This document shows positions 7,925 to 17,456 of a DNA stretch of 64,000 nucleotides, piece by piece. Each line of letters begins with the position of its first letter. The first letter of the stretch is position 1. Position numbers and translations under genes: made by a program. Under the pieces are notes generated by a model. It was not told the DNA's origin. It ran no database searches and worked only from the letters and a program-made list of their open reading frames with translations. This DNA is from Qipengyuania aestuarii (GTDB taxonomy: Bacteria > Pseudomonadota > Alphaproteobacteria > Sphingomonadales > Sphingomonadaceae), in contig NZ_JAIGNP010000002.1 of the NCBI RefSeq assembly GCF_019711535.1, forward strand, positions 806,001 to 870,000, given 5' to 3'.

Positions 7925-8615
7925 ATGGAAAGCCGACGAAACGCGCGGCTTCGTCCACGCTTTTACGTTCGCTGACCACGGCATTTGCCGGGAAGCTCTC
8001 GTCGGGCCACCCCATGGCCACAGCCTTCATGATGATCTGATCGTCCGGAATGCCGGCATGCTCGCGGACCACCGGGCTCTGCATGATGCCTTGCGAGTTG
8101 ATCACGCAGCCGAGGCCGCGGCTCCATGCCGCATTGACCAGGGCCGTGGTCACAGCACCGCAATCGAAGGCGGTATCGTCGCTGCCCGATAATTCGCGGT
8201 CGTAGCTGACGATGACGCAGACCGGTGCATCGAACTGCCGAAAGCCGCGCAACACCCAATCCTGCCGTGCATCCTTGTCATCGCGCTCGATGCCCATCGC
8301 CCCGAACAACTGTTTGGCCACCCCGATCTGTCGTTCGCGATGAACGCCAGCGAACGGTTCCCCGCGGCGGAATTCGCGGCTGTCCGGTTCACCGGCCAGA
8401 ATGCGCTCAGTATTCCCCTTGCGGATACGGTCGAGCGGTTCGCCGGTGATGACGTGGAAATGCCAGGGCTGCGTGTTCATCGAGGTCGGCGAACGCATGG
8501 CGAGCGCCAGGATCTCCTCGATCAGGCTGCGCGGCACTGGCTTGTCGAGATAGCCGCGAATGCTGCGGCGCGTCCGCACGATTTCGTCGTAGGGAAGGCT
8601 GGGATTTCCGCTCAT
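7923..8615 (-). CDS. Nitroreductase-family FMN oxidoreductase
   Basis: 230 aa. The N-terminal RTRRSIRGY motif and MRSPTSMNTQPWHF (FMN binding) are characteristic of the NfsA/NfsB nitroreductase superfamily, and the C-terminal half has the conserved GLGCVINSQG and VAMGWPDE segments. These proteins are cytosolic flavin homodimers that reduce nitro-compounds, quinones or enones with NAD(P)H. The natural substrate is not predictable. It is a single gene, transcribed away from hemA by 62 nt in the same direction. Confidence 0.88.
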   Translation of the reverse strand: MSGNPSLPYDEIVRTRRSIRGYLDKPVPRSLIEEILALAMRSPTSMNTQPWHFHVITGEPLDRIRKGNTERILAGEPDSREFRRGEPFAGVHRERQIGVAKQLFGAMGIERDDKDARQDWVLRGFRQFDAPVCVIVSYDRELSGSDDTAFDCGAVTTALVNAAWSRGLGCVINSQGIMQSPVVREHAGIPDDQIIMKAVAMGWPDESFPANAVVSERKSVDEAARFVGFP

Positions 8616-8677
8616 CTGTACTCCTCTCTCGAGGAAGCCCTAGCGCAGGGCGGCAGAGCGGCAAAATCCCTTACGGA

Positions 8678-9898
8678 TCAGGCAGCCTGCGCCAGTTCCA
8701 GTTCCATCCGGTCCCAGATTTCCACCAGCGCGCTGACCAGATCGTCCATCATTTCGGGCGAATGGGCAGGACCCGGGGTGAAGCGCAAACGCTCGGTCCC
8801 TCGGGGTACGGTGGGGAAATTGATCGGCTGCACATAGACGCCGTATTCGGCCAGCAGGATGTCGCTGATCTTCTTGGCATGGACCGGATCTCCCACCATC
8901 AGCGGGACGATATGCGTGGTCGACGGCATGACCGGGAGGCCGGCCTCACGCATCTTTTCCTTCAGCAGCGCGGCGGCGGCCTGCTGGCCGTCCCGTTCCT
9001 CGCTCGAGGATTTGAGATGCTTCACTGCGGCCAGAACGCCCGCGACCAGCACCGGGCTGAGCGAGGTGGTGAAGATGAACCCGGGGGCATAGCTGCGAAT
9101 GCAGTCGATCACGCGGGTATCGGCAGCGATATAGCCGCCCATGACGCCGAATGCCTTGCCCAGCGTGCCTTCGATGATGTCGATGCGGTGGGCAGCTTCG
9201 TCGCGTTCGGAAATGCCGCCGCCGCGCTTGCCGTACATGCCGACCGCATGGACTTCGTCGATATAGGTCAGAGCGTTGTATTTTTCGGCAAGGTCGCAGA
9301 TGTCGTGGATGGGGGCGACATCGCCGTCCATCGAATAGACGCTCTCGAATGCGATCAGCTTGGGCGTATCGGCATCTTCGGCGGCCAGCAGCTGTTCCAG
9401 ATGGTCGAGATCGTTGTGGCGGAAGACGCGCTTCTCGCAGCCGGAATTGCGGATGCCTGCGATCATGCTGGCGTGGTTCAGTTCGTCGGAGAAGATGATG
9501 CAGCCGGGCAGCAGCTTGGCCAGCGTCGACAGCGTAGCGTCGTTCGAGACATAGCCGCTGGTGAACAGCAGCGCGCCGTCCTTGCCGTGAAGATCGGCCA
9601 GCTCGCGCTCCAGCTCTACGTGGAAATGCGTATTCCCGCCAATGTTGCGAGTCCCGCCCGATCCCGCGCCGACATCGTGCAGCGCATTTTCCATCGCTTC
9701 GATGACCTTGGGATGCTGGCCCATGGCGAGGTAGTCGTTCGAGCACCAGACCGTGATCGGCTTGGGGCCGTTATGGCCATGAAAACAGCGCGCATTGGGG
9801 AAAGCGCCCTTGTTGCGCATAATGTCGATGAACACCCGATAGCGGCCTTCCGTATGGAGGCGTCCAATGGCTTCATCGAAAATCTGGTCGTAATTCAC
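8678..9898 (-). CDS. hemA: 5-aminolevulinate synthase
   Basis: 406 aa from a GTG at 9898, which gives the family N-terminus MNYDQIF; the reading frame extends further upstream but without family homology. This PLP enzyme condenses glycine and succinyl-CoA to 5-aminolevulinate, the first step of heme synthesis by the C4 route used in alphaproteobacteria. The PLP lysine is Lys248 in [29 protein letters not shown] and SVYSMDGD are diagnostic motifs. The length matches the roughly 405-aa family. It lies downstream of murI with a 111-nt gap. Confidence 0.96.
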   Translation of the reverse strand: MNYDQIFDEAIGRLHTEGRYRVFIDIMRNKGAFPNARCFHGHNGPKPITVWCSNDYLAMGQHPKVIEAMENALHDVGAGSGGTRNIGGNTHFHVELERELADLHGKDGALLFTSGYVSNDATLSTLAKLLPGCIIFSDELNHASMIAGIRNSGCEKRVFRHNDLDHLEQLLAAEDADTPKLIAFESVYSMDGDVAPIHDICDLAEKYNALTYIDEVHAVGMYGKRGGGISERDEAAHRIDIIEGTLGKAFGVMGGYIAADTRVIDCIRSYAPGFIFTTSLSPVLVAGVLAAVKHLKSSSEERDGQQAAAALLKEKMREAGLPVMPSTTHIVPLMVGDPVHAKKISDILLAEYGVYVQPINFPTVPRGTERLRFTPGPAHSPEMMDDLVSALVEIWDRMELELAQAA

Positions 9899-10009
9899 GA
9901 GGCACCGGCCCGTTCTGCGCCGCCCTTTGCGCGGCTGGATACAGGGGCGCACATAGGGAAACCACGCAGCTTTTGCTACCGCGATCTTTGCGATCCATTC
10001 GCAACAAAT

Positions 10010-10804
10010 TCAGAACTTTTCGAGCACCTCAATGCCGTAATTGGCGAAGGCCCGATCGAGCTTTTCGAAATCGGCAAGTTCACCGGTCGTGACGGCAAAG
10101 TCGGGCCCTTCGCGTTCGAAGCTGTGATCGCGGGTGAGATAGGCGATGCGGCTGGCAATGCCTTCCGCGCCATGAACGAAGGTAATGTCCGCGCCCATCG
10201 CTTCGCGCAGTTCGGGTTCGAGCAGCGGGAAATGGGTGCAGGCGAGCACCACGGTATCGAGGTCGCGCCCGCCGGGCTGGAGGACCAGCGCCTTCACCTC
10301 GTCCGCCACTGCGCCCACGCTGACTTTCTCCCCGCGCAGCTTGGCCTCTGCCAAGGGCACAAGTCCGTTCGCGCCGTGGCGAAGCAGCGTCTTGCCGACG
10401 GCGAACTCCCGTTCCAGATTGTCGACGTAGACCTGCCGCATGGTGGCCTCGGTGCCGAGGAGGCCCATAGTGCCGCTGCGGGTCAGGGCCGCGGCGGGCT
10501 TGATCGCGGGGACAGTGCCCACGATCGGGATTTCCAGCACGTCGCGGACCATGCCCAGAGCGATGGTCGATGCGGTGTTGCAGGCGATGCAGATCAGCCG
10601 CGGTCGGTACCGCTCCGCCATGCGGCCGAGCAGGCCCGACACTCGCGCGGCGATTTCCGCTTCGCTCTTCGCGCCATAGGGCAGGCCGGCCATATCGGCG
10701 GCGTAAATCACCGGCGCATCGGGCAGCGCCTTGCGCAGTTCACCGAGCACGGTGAGCCCGCCGACGCCGGAGTCGAAAATCAGGATGGGGGAATTGGCGT
10801 TCAA
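10010..10804 (-). CDS. murI: Glutamate racemase
   Basis: 264 aa from a TTG at 10804, giving MNANSPILIFDSGVGG; the frame stays open far upstream with no homology, so the start is set by family alignment. The catalytic cysteines are in IACNTAST and VLACTHFPLL, with the N-terminal DSGVGG aspartate. It converts L- to D-glutamate for peptidoglycan in the cytosol. It is transcribed toward hemA and divergent from plsY across a short region that holds a REP-like repeat. Confidence 0.94.
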   Translation of the reverse strand: MNANSPILIFDSGVGGLTVLGELRKALPDAPVIYAADMAGLPYGAKSEAEIAARVSGLLGRMAERYRPRLICIACNTASTIALGMVRDVLEIPIVGTVPAIKPAAALTRSGTMGLLGTEATMRQVYVDNLEREFAVGKTLLRHGANGLVPLAEAKLRGEKVSVGAVADEVKALVLQPGGRDLDTVVLACTHFPLLEPELREAMGADITFVHGAEGIASRIAYLTRDHSFEREGPDFAVTTGELADFEKLDRAFANYGIEVLEKF

Positions 10805-10891
10805 GGCTGACAATCCGTTATGGGCGGGCCGTTGGAGGCTGGCATGTCGACGCCCTGCTTTTTTCTTCCAAATCGGTCTTAAAAGGAAGTA

Positions 10892-10921
10892 CGGCCCTTC
10901 GACAAGCTCGGGGCGAACGGT
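10892..10921. repeat. REP-like extragenic repeat
   Basis: The segment CCCTTCGACAAGCTCGGGGC followed by GAACGG closely resembles a dispersed extragenic palindromic-type sequence that I recall as common in sphingomonad genomes. It sits in the murI-plsY intergenic gap. Only one copy is visible in this window, so the repeat status rests on memory of related genomes. Confidence 0.5.
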
Positions 10922-10933
10922 TAGGGAAAAGTA

Positions 10934-11539
10934 ATGGATATCGGCATCGATTTGACAGTCAACGCGCTTTGGGCCGCGCTGCTGGGCTACGCGCTGGGTT
11001 CGATCCCCTTCGGCCTCATCCTCGCCAGGTTGGCGGGCAAGGGCGACATCCGCCAGCAGGGCAGCGGCAATATCGGTGCCACCAATGTCCTTCGCACCGG
11101 CAGCAAATGGCTGGCGGCGGCGACCTTGCTGCTCGATCTTGCCAAGGGCTTGCTGCCCGTGCTGCTGGCAAAGCAGTTCTTCCCCGAAGCGGTGGGCTGG
11201 GCGGCGCTGTTCGCAGTCATCGGCCACTGCTTTCCAGTCTGGCTCGGCTTCAAGGGCGGCAAGGGCGTGGCGACCAATGCGGGCGTCTGCTTCGGCTTGG
11301 CCTGGCAATTGGGCGTCGTCTACGCCATCGTCTGGCTCGGCTTGCTGGCGATTACCCGCATCAGCTCGCTCGCCGGAATGTCCGCCGTGGTGGCCGCCGC
11401 GATAGCGGCGCTCATCTTCGGCTGGCCTGCTTACACCGTGGTACTGTCGCTGATCGCGCTGCTCGTCATCTGGCTCCATCGCGAAAATATCCGCAGGCTG
11501 ATGGCAGGGACCGAGCCGAAAGTCGGCTCCTCCAAGTGA
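10934..11539 (+). CDS. plsY: Glycerol-3-phosphate acyltransferase, acylphosphate type
   Basis: 201 aa inner-membrane protein with about five hydrophobic segments. It carries the PlsY signature motifs GSIPFG near residue 22, RQQGSGNIGATNV at about 40-52 and FKGGKGVAT at about 105-113, and transfers the acyl group from acyl-phosphate to glycerol-3-phosphate to start phospholipid synthesis. The start has a GGG-rich ribosome-binding site. The TGA overlaps the GTG of dprA by 4 nt. Confidence 0.95.
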   Translation: MDIGIDLTVNALWAALLGYALGSIPFGLILARLAGKGDIRQQGSGNIGATNVLRTGSKWLAAATLLLDLAKGLLPVLLAKQFFPEAVGWAALFAVIGHCFPVWLGFKGGKGVATNAGVCFGLAWQLGVVYAIVWLGLLAITRISSLAGMSAVVAAAIAALIFGWPAYTVVLSLIALLVIWLHRENIRRLMAGTEPKVGSSK

Positions 11540-12651
11540 ACGAGGCGGTGCATCCGGCCCCGGCTAGCCTGTCGCAGGCCGAGGCGTTTGCCCGTATCCG
11601 CCTGCTCCGGTCGCCGCATATCGGCCCGGTGAGCTATGCCATGCTGCTCGCCCGCTTCGGTACGGCGGTCGACGCACTCGACGCCCTGCCGGAGATGGGC
11701 GGGAAATCGGGTCGGCAATATCGCGCCGCCCCGGTCGAAAAGATCGAGCGAGAAGTCGACGGCGTCCGCAAGGCAGGCGCAAAATATCTGTTTCACGACC
11801 AGCCCGATTATCCGGATCTGCTGGCACAGATCGACAGCGCACCTCCGATCCTGACATGCCGGGGTAATCTTTCCCTGGCGGCCAAGCCATGTGTGGCGAT
11901 GGTTGGTGCGCGCAATGCGAGCGCGGCGGCGGTCAAGCTTGCCCGCGATTTCGCCGCGGGTCTTGCGGAGGCGGGGTTTACGGTGGTTTCGGGTCTGGCG
12001 CGCGGGATCGATGGGGCCGCCCATGAAGGGGCCATGCCTGCCACCATCGGAGTGATCGCCAGCGGCATCGACATCGCCTATCCTCCGCAGCACAGCGACT
12101 TGCAAAAGCGTATCGCGCAAGAGGGCCTGCTGATCGCCGAACAGCCGCCGGGCACAGAGCCACGCGGAAGTCATTTCCCGAGCCGGAACCGGATCATTGC
12201 CGGGCTGGCGGGGGGCACGCTGGTGGTGGAAGCCGCCATCAAATCGGGCAGCCTGATCACGGCGCGGCTGGCGGGGGAAGCGGGCCGTGAAGTGATGGCC
12301 ATTCCCGGCAGCCCGCTCGAAGCGCGCAGCCATGGCTGCAACCATCTTATCCGCGAAGGTGCGGTGCTGGTCCAGTCGCCCGATGATGTGCTGGAATTGC
12401 TTTCGTCCTTCGATGGTGCGCCGCGTTCGAGTTTTCGCGAGCAGGCGGTACAGTTCGATTTCGAGCCGGAAGAACTGGCTGAAGCCGATCCAGCGGATAT
12501 CGCAAGCCTGCTGACCACGGCGCCGGTCAGTGTCGATGAACTGGTTCGTCAATCGGGGCAGGGGGCGGCATCGGTCCAGCTCGCGCTGCTGGAACTGGAA
12601 ATCGCCGGAAGGCTGGAGCGACATGCCGCCGGCAAGGTCAGCCTGAAATGA
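11536..12651 (+). CDS. dprA: DNA-processing protein DprA
   Basis: 371 aa from GTG 11536 inside the plsY stop region (GTGA overlap). An N-terminal helix-hairpin region (about 15-80) is followed by the Rossmann-fold DprA core with VGARNAS, SGLARGIDGAAH, GIDIAYPPQH and SRNRIIAGLAGGTLVVEA. A C-terminal winged helix (about 305-370) ends the protein. It loads RecA on incoming single-stranded DNA during natural transformation. The plsY-dprA order is common; topA lies about 2 kb downstream rather than immediately after, separated by two inserted genes. Confidence 0.94.
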   Translation: MNEAVHPAPASLSQAEAFARIRLLRSPHIGPVSYAMLLARFGTAVDALDALPEMGGKSGRQYRAAPVEKIEREVDGVRKAGAKYLFHDQPDYPDLLAQIDSAPPILTCRGNLSLAAKPCVAMVGARNASAAAVKLARDFAAGLAEAGFTVVSGLARGIDGAAHEGAMPATIGVIASGIDIAYPPQHSDLQKRIAQEGLLIAEQPPGTEPRGSHFPSRNRIIAGLAGGTLVVEAAIKSGSLITARLAGEAGREVMAIPGSPLEARSHGCNHLIREGAVLVQSPDDVLELLSSFDGAPRSSFREQAVQFDFEPEELAEADPADIASLLTTAPVSVDELVRQSGQGAASVQLALLELEIAGRLERHAAGKVSLK

Positions 12652-13103
12652 CCGACCCAAAGATGCGGCGGGGGCGATGCCTGTGCGGCCGCATCTTGGT
12701 GACTATCCCTGCTTCGAAAGTGGAGGTCGGGGTATGCCATTGCGATACCTGCCGGCATTGGTGCAGCGGCCCGTGGATGGCGGTCCAGGCGCCCGACGCC
12801 ACGGTGGAAGGCGACACTCTGGAGGTCTTCAGATCTTCCCCCTTCGCGGAGCGGGGTTTCTGCGCGAGATGCGGATCGGCGATCTTCCACCGGCCGCAGG
12901 ATGGTCCTGAACTCGCCGTGTCCGCGGGATTGTTCAAGCCGGATGATTTTTCGTTGAGCTTCCAGATCTGCACCGATCGAAAGCCAGCGTTTTACACCAT
13001 ATCGGAAAAAACCGCGGTGATGACATCACGCCAACTTGCGCTTCGATGGGCGCCAAAGCTGCTGGCGCGTCGCTTGCTGAAAATCGCGCGTCTGCGGGAT
13101 TGA
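12648..13103 (+). CDS. GFA/CENP-V domain zinc protein
   Basis: 151 aa with the cysteine pattern of the GFA (glutathione-dependent formaldehyde-activating) family: CLCG near residue 12, CHCDTC at about 30-35 and CARCG at about 73-77, expected to bind two zincs. Members often act as glutathione-adduct lyases, but function varies. The ATG overlaps the dprA TGA (ATGA), so it is cotranscribed with plsY and dprA. The C-terminal 50 residues are basic. Confidence 0.82.
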   Translation: MTDPKMRRGRCLCGRILVTIPASKVEVGVCHCDTCRHWCSGPWMAVQAPDATVEGDTLEVFRSSPFAERGFCARCGSAIFHRPQDGPELAVSAGLFKPDDFSLSFQICTDRKPAFYTISEKTAVMTSRQLALRWAPKLLARRLLKIARLRD

Positions 13104-13209
13104 AGCAAACGTCTCTCAACGCACCGATGACAAGTCAGGAGCGGTTAATCCCTGTTCGCGGATTTATGTGATACAGTTTCATCGCATCAGAGATTGGGGG
13201 AGTATCTTG

Positions 13210-14787
13210 ATGAGGAAAATCCTGGCCACCGCGTGTTCGGTATCATTGCTGGTCCCTGTCCCCATGGCGCTACAGGCGCAGACAGATACCGCGGCCCGCA
13301 GCGGCAATTCAGTTGCCGAAAGGGGATATTGCCGGACGCCTGAAGCACTGCCCGACCTTGGCCGGGAAGCGATTGTCAATCAGCAGCAACCTGTCCGATC
13401 CGTGCCGCCCCCGGTTGCCATGGCTGTCGCATCGCCCCCGCCTCCCGCGGCGCCACCTGGACCTCCACCTCCGCCACCACCCCCGCCGCCTTCTGCCGGT
13501 GCAGACGAGCGGATCGTGGTCACTGGTGCGCGCGTGAGCCGTAGTGGCGAAAGCTCTGCATCGGAAGAATCGACCATGGATGTCGAAGAAGCCGAGGGCA
13601 GGGCCCCCGCCAGCGCCATGCCAGGATATACGCGACCGGTCATGCCGCGTCCGCCTCAGCCCAATCCGCAGAGCGGACTCCTCACCGCTGGCGAGCATGA
13701 CGATCTGCTCAATCCCGAACTCTATGCCGCTTACGTGCGGCAATCAGACCTTGGTCAGCGTATCGCGGCTCTGCCGCTGCTGGACACTTCGCGGGTCCTG
13801 CGGGTCGAGGCCAAGGATTCGCGGGGACGGGCGGTTCCGTTCCTTCCCATCGAGTTGCGGTGCGAAGACGGCAATTCGATCGTGCTCAATTCGGTTGCCG
13901 ATGGCAGCGCGGTTTTCTTCCCCGGCCTTGATCGGCTGAGCGAGACGGTATGGGTGCGCGCTGGCGCAGGAGAGTGGCGTTCGATGCGGCTTGCGGCAGA
14001 TGCCGGGGCGCAGAGCATCACCATCCAGACCCATGACAATGCCGGGCCGGTGCGCAAGCTGGACATCGCGCTTGTCGTGGATGTGACCGGATCGATGAGT
14101 GACGAACTGCGGTTCCTCCAGGCGGAACTGCGCTCGATCCTCAATTCGCTGGAGGCGCGCCACGAGGATATCGATATTCGCGTGGCCTTCAGTTTCTATC
14201 GCGACGAGGGTGACGATTTCATCACCAAGACGTTCGACTTCGATAGCGATGTGGTCCGTGCCCAGACCCGTCTTGCTGCGCAATATGCCGGTGGCGGGGG
14301 AGATTACGAAGAAGCGATGCAGGACGCGCTGGTTCGCGCGGCCGGGCTGAACTGGCGCGACGATGCGGTAAAGTCGCTGTTGCTGGTCGGCGACGCACCG
14401 CCGCATGATCGCGACATTCCCCGCACCTGGCTTGCTGCCGAGCATCTGCGGGCCGAGCGTGTCCATGTAATTCCGGTGGGCGCATCGGGCGTCGCCGATG
14501 TGGCGGAATATATAATGCGCGCCATGGCGGCGGCCACCCAGTCCCGTTACACCTTCCTCACCGATGACAGCGGGATCGGCAATCCGCATGCCAAGCCTGC
14601 GATCGACTGCTATCTCGTGACCCGGCTCGATCAATTGCTCCGCCGCGTGATCGACAGCCAGCTTTCCGGTCGCCGCATCGAACCGGAGAAGAACGAGGTA
14701 ATTCGAGCGGTCGGGCAATATGATGCCGGAAAGTGTATCCTGCCTCCGGACTTTGCGGAAAGGACGGGGCAGCAGAAAGACGCTTGA
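13210..14787 (+). CDS. Secreted von Willebrand factor A protein with TonB-box-like motif
   Basis: 525 aa from ATG 13210, with GGGGGAG 7 nt upstream; an earlier GTG at 13168 is unlikely. It has a signal peptide ending LQAQ near residue 24, a proline-rich stretch at about 65-94, then ADERIVVTGARVS at about 98-110, which resembles the N-terminal motif of TonB-dependent receptors. Residues about 284-480 form a VWA domain with a MIDAS-like DVTGSMS at 291. The protein is probably periplasmic or surface-exposed. Function is unknown. Confidence 0.75.
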   Translation: MRKILATACSVSLLVPVPMALQAQTDTAARSGNSVAERGYCRTPEALPDLGREAIVNQQQPVRSVPPPVAMAVASPPPPAAPPGPPPPPPPPPPSAGADERIVVTGARVSRSGESSASEESTMDVEEAEGRAPASAMPGYTRPVMPRPPQPNPQSGLLTAGEHDDLLNPELYAAYVRQSDLGQRIAALPLLDTSRVLRVEAKDSRGRAVPFLPIELRCEDGNSIVLNSVADGSAVFFPGLDRLSETVWVRAGAGEWRSMRLAADAGAQSITIQTHDNAGPVRKLDIALVVDVTGSMSDELRFLQAELRSILNSLEARHEDIDIRVAFSFYRDEGDDFITKTFDFDSDVVRAQTRLAAQYAGGGGDYEEAMQDALVRAAGLNWRDDAVKSLLLVGDAPPHDRDIPRTWLAAEHLRAERVHVIPVGASGVADVAEYIMRAMAAATQSRYTFLTDDSGIGNPHAKPAIDCYLVTRLDQLLRRVIDSQLSGRRIEPEKNEVIRAVGQYDAGKCILPPDFAERTGQQKDA

Positions 14788-14858
14788 CGCTATGTGAGGC
14801 CGATCCCCATTTTCGCGCGTATACGCACGTACACACGTAAGGGACTGCCCAGACCACA

Positions 14859-17456
14859 ATGCAACTCGTTATCGTAGAATCGCCCGCCAAGGCGAAAACC
14901 ATCGAGAAATACCTCGGCAAGGACTTCAAGGTTCTCGCCAGTTATGGCCATGTCCGCGACCTGCCGCCCAAGGACGGCAGCGTGCGCCCGGACGAGGATT
15001 TCGCGATGGACTGGGAACTCTATCGGGACAAGCAGAGCCGCTTCAAGGAAATCGCCGACAACGCCAAGAAGGCGGACCGCCTCGTTCTCGCGACCGACCC
15101 TGATCGCGAAGGCGAAGCCATCAGCTGGCATGTTCGTGAACTGCTGCAGAAACGAAAGGCGCTGCCGGACAAGGTTGATCGCGTTACCTTCAACGCCATC
15201 ACCAAGCAGGCCGTGACCGATGCGATGAAGGCGCCCCGCGCGCTGGATCAGGATCTGATCGATGCCTATCTCGCGCGCCGTGCGCTGGATTATCTGTATG
15301 GCTTTACCCTGTCGCCGGTGCTGTGGCGCCGTTTGCCGGGGGCAAAGAGTGCGGGCCGCGTGCAGTCGGTCGCGCTCCGCCTGATCGTAGACCGGGAAAC
15401 GGAGATAGAGCAGTTCAGGGCCGATGAATACTGGTCGGTCCTCGCCAAGCTGGAGCAGGACGGAACCGCGTTCGACGCGCGGCTCGTCAAATTCGACGGG
15501 CAGAAGCTGCAGAAGCTGACGCTGGGCGATGAGGGTAGTGCCAAGGCGGCGCAAAAGGCTGTCGAGGAGGCGCGCTTCACGGTCGAGGATATCGAGACCA
15601 AGCCGCTCAAGCGCAGCCCCGCGCCGCCGTTTACCACCTCGACCCTGCAGCAGGAAGCCGCCCGCAAGCTGGGCTTTTCGGCCAGCCACACCATGCGGCT
15701 GGCGCAGTCGCTGTATGAAGCGGGTGCGATCACCTACATGCGTACCGACGGTGTGCAGATGGACCCGAGCGCGATCGATGCCTGCCGCAAGGCGATCGCC
15801 GATCGCTACGACGCCTATTACCTGCCCGACAAGCCGCGGTTCTATTCGACCAAGGCCAAGAACGCGCAGGAGGCCCACGAGGCAATTCGCCCGACCGATT
15901 TCAAGAAAGATCGTGCCGGCAGCGGCGATGAGGCGAAGCTTTACGATCTCATCTTCAAGCGTGCGATGGCGAGCCAGATGGCGTCGGCGAATCTCGAGCG
16001 GACGACGATCACGCTGCGCGACGGCACCGGCAAGCACGAGCTGCGTGCGACCGGCCAAGTGGTCAAGTTCCCGGGCTATTTCGCCGTCTATCAGGAAGGC
16101 CGCGACGAGCCTTCGGACGATGACGAGGACGGCCTGCTCCCGAACATGAGCAAGGGTGACAGCCCGCTCAAGAAGGCTGTCGAGGCGAACCAGCATTTCA
16201 CCCAGCCACCGCCGCGTTTCAGCGAAGCGAGCCTGGTGAAACGCTTGGAAGAACTCGGCATCGGCCGGCCTTCGACCTATGCCTCGACCATCCAGACCCT
16301 GCGCGACCGCGCCTATGTCCGGATGGAGAAGAACCGCTTCTTCGCCGAGGAATCCGGGCGGCTGCTGACGGCCTTCCTCGAACGGTTCTTCGAACGCTAT
16401 GTCGCCTTCGATTTCACCGCCGGAATGGAAGACGAGCTCGACACGGTTTCCGACGGGCGCGAGGAATGGAAAAAGCTTCTCGCCGAGTTCTGGAAGGACT
16501 TCAAACCCAAGACCGAAGAGGTAATGGAAAAGAAGCCTTCCGAAGTGACCGAGGTGCTGGACGGCTTCCTGTCTGACTATCTCTTCCCGGAACGCGCGGA
16601 TGGCAAGGATCCGCGGCATTGCCCGCTGTGCGAGGCCGAAGGCCGCGACGGTGGCAGGCTGGCACTGCGCGGTGGCCGCTATGGGGCATTCGTCGCCTGT
16701 GCGAACTATCCGGAATGCAAGTTCACCCGCCAATTCGCCAAGCCCGGCAGCGATGGCGACGATGGCGCGAATGACGGCGTCCTGGGCGAGGATCCCGACA
16801 CCGGCCTCCCGGTCGAGCGCAAGACCGGGCGCTTCGGCCCCTATGTCCAGCTGGGCGAGGGCAAGGAAGCCAAGCGCGCCAGCATCCCGAAGGACATCGA
16901 CGATTTCGGCCTCGAATGGGCGCTCAAGCTCTTGAGCCTGCCGCGCATCATCGGGCAGCATCCGGAAACCGGCAAGGATATCGAGGCCGGCCTATGGCGC
17001 TATGGGCCGGCGGTCCGGCACGAAGGAACCTATGGCAAGCTGCAGAACACGGCGGAAATCTTCGACATCGGCATGAACCGTGCTGTCGATCTCCTCGCGC
17101 AGTCGGCTGCGCAGAAGGGTGGCCGCGGAAGGGGCAAGGCAGAGCCGATCAAGACGCTGGGCGAACATCCGACCAGCGGCGGCGAGATGAAGGTCATGCC
17201 GGGGCGCTACGGCCCCTATGTCACCGACGGGACGACCAACGCGACCATCCCCAAGGACATGAAGCCTGAGGATCTGAGCGAAGCGCAGGCGGTCGAACTG
17301 ATCGACGCGCGGGCGGCAAAGGGGCCGGCGAAGAAGAAAGCCAAGAAAGCACCGGCGAAGAAGAAGGCGGCGCCGAAGAAAAAGCCTGCCGCGAAGAAGG
17401 CGCCGGCGAAGAAGGCTCCGGCAAAGAAAGCTGCGGCCAAGAAGCAGGCCGACTGA
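14859..17456 (+). CDS. topA: DNA topoisomerase I
   Basis: 865 aa type IA topoisomerase that relaxes negative supercoils. The TOPRIM domain opens the protein (VIVESPAKAKTIEKYLG) with acidic DPDREGEA near residue 80. The catalytic tyrosine lies in ITYMRTDG at about residue 295. One four-cysteine zinc module (CPLC...CANYPEC) at about 587-620 is followed by Topo_C-type repeats. The last 45 residues are a Lys/Ala/Pro-rich tail (AKKAPAKK units) that should bind DNA non-specifically. The stop overlaps the next ATG by one base. Confidence 0.97.
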   Translation: MQLVIVESPAKAKTIEKYLGKDFKVLASYGHVRDLPPKDGSVRPDEDFAMDWELYRDKQSRFKEIADNAKKADRLVLATDPDREGEAISWHVRELLQKRKALPDKVDRVTFNAITKQAVTDAMKAPRALDQDLIDAYLARRALDYLYGFTLSPVLWRRLPGAKSAGRVQSVALRLIVDRETEIEQFRADEYWSVLAKLEQDGTAFDARLVKFDGQKLQKLTLGDEGSAKAAQKAVEEARFTVEDIETKPLKRSPAPPFTTSTLQQEAARKLGFSASHTMRLAQSLYEAGAITYMRTDGVQMDPSAIDACRKAIADRYDAYYLPDKPRFYSTKAKNAQEAHEAIRPTDFKKDRAGSGDEAKLYDLIFKRAMASQMASANLERTTITLRDGTGKHELRATGQVVKFPGYFAVYQEGRDEPSDDDEDGLLPNMSKGDSPLKKAVEANQHFTQPPPRFSEASLVKRLEELGIGRPSTYASTIQTLRDRAYVRMEKNRFFAEESGRLLTAFLERFFERYVAFDFTAGMEDELDTVSDGREEWKKLLAEFWKDFKPKTEEVMEKKPSEVTEVLDGFLSDYLFPERADGKDPRHCPLCEAEGRDGGRLALRGGRYGAFVACANYPECKFTRQFAKPGSDGDDGANDGVLGEDPDTGLPVERKTGRFGPYVQLGEGKEAKRASIPKDIDDFGLEWALKLLSLPRIIGQHPETGKDIEAGLWRYGPAVRHEGTYGKLQNTAEIFDIGMNRAVDLLAQSAAQKGGRGRGKAEPIKTLGEHPTSGGEMKVMPGRYGPYVTDGTTNATIPKDMKPEDLSEAQAVELIDARAAKGPAKKKAKKAPAKKKAAPKKKPAAKKAPAKKAPAKKAAAKKQAD

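Noticed and set aside
8762..10810. 682-codon plus-strand open frame
   Set aside because: Runs opposite hemA and murI, which have unambiguous active-site motifs; low-complexity His/Gly composition is typical of antisense frames.
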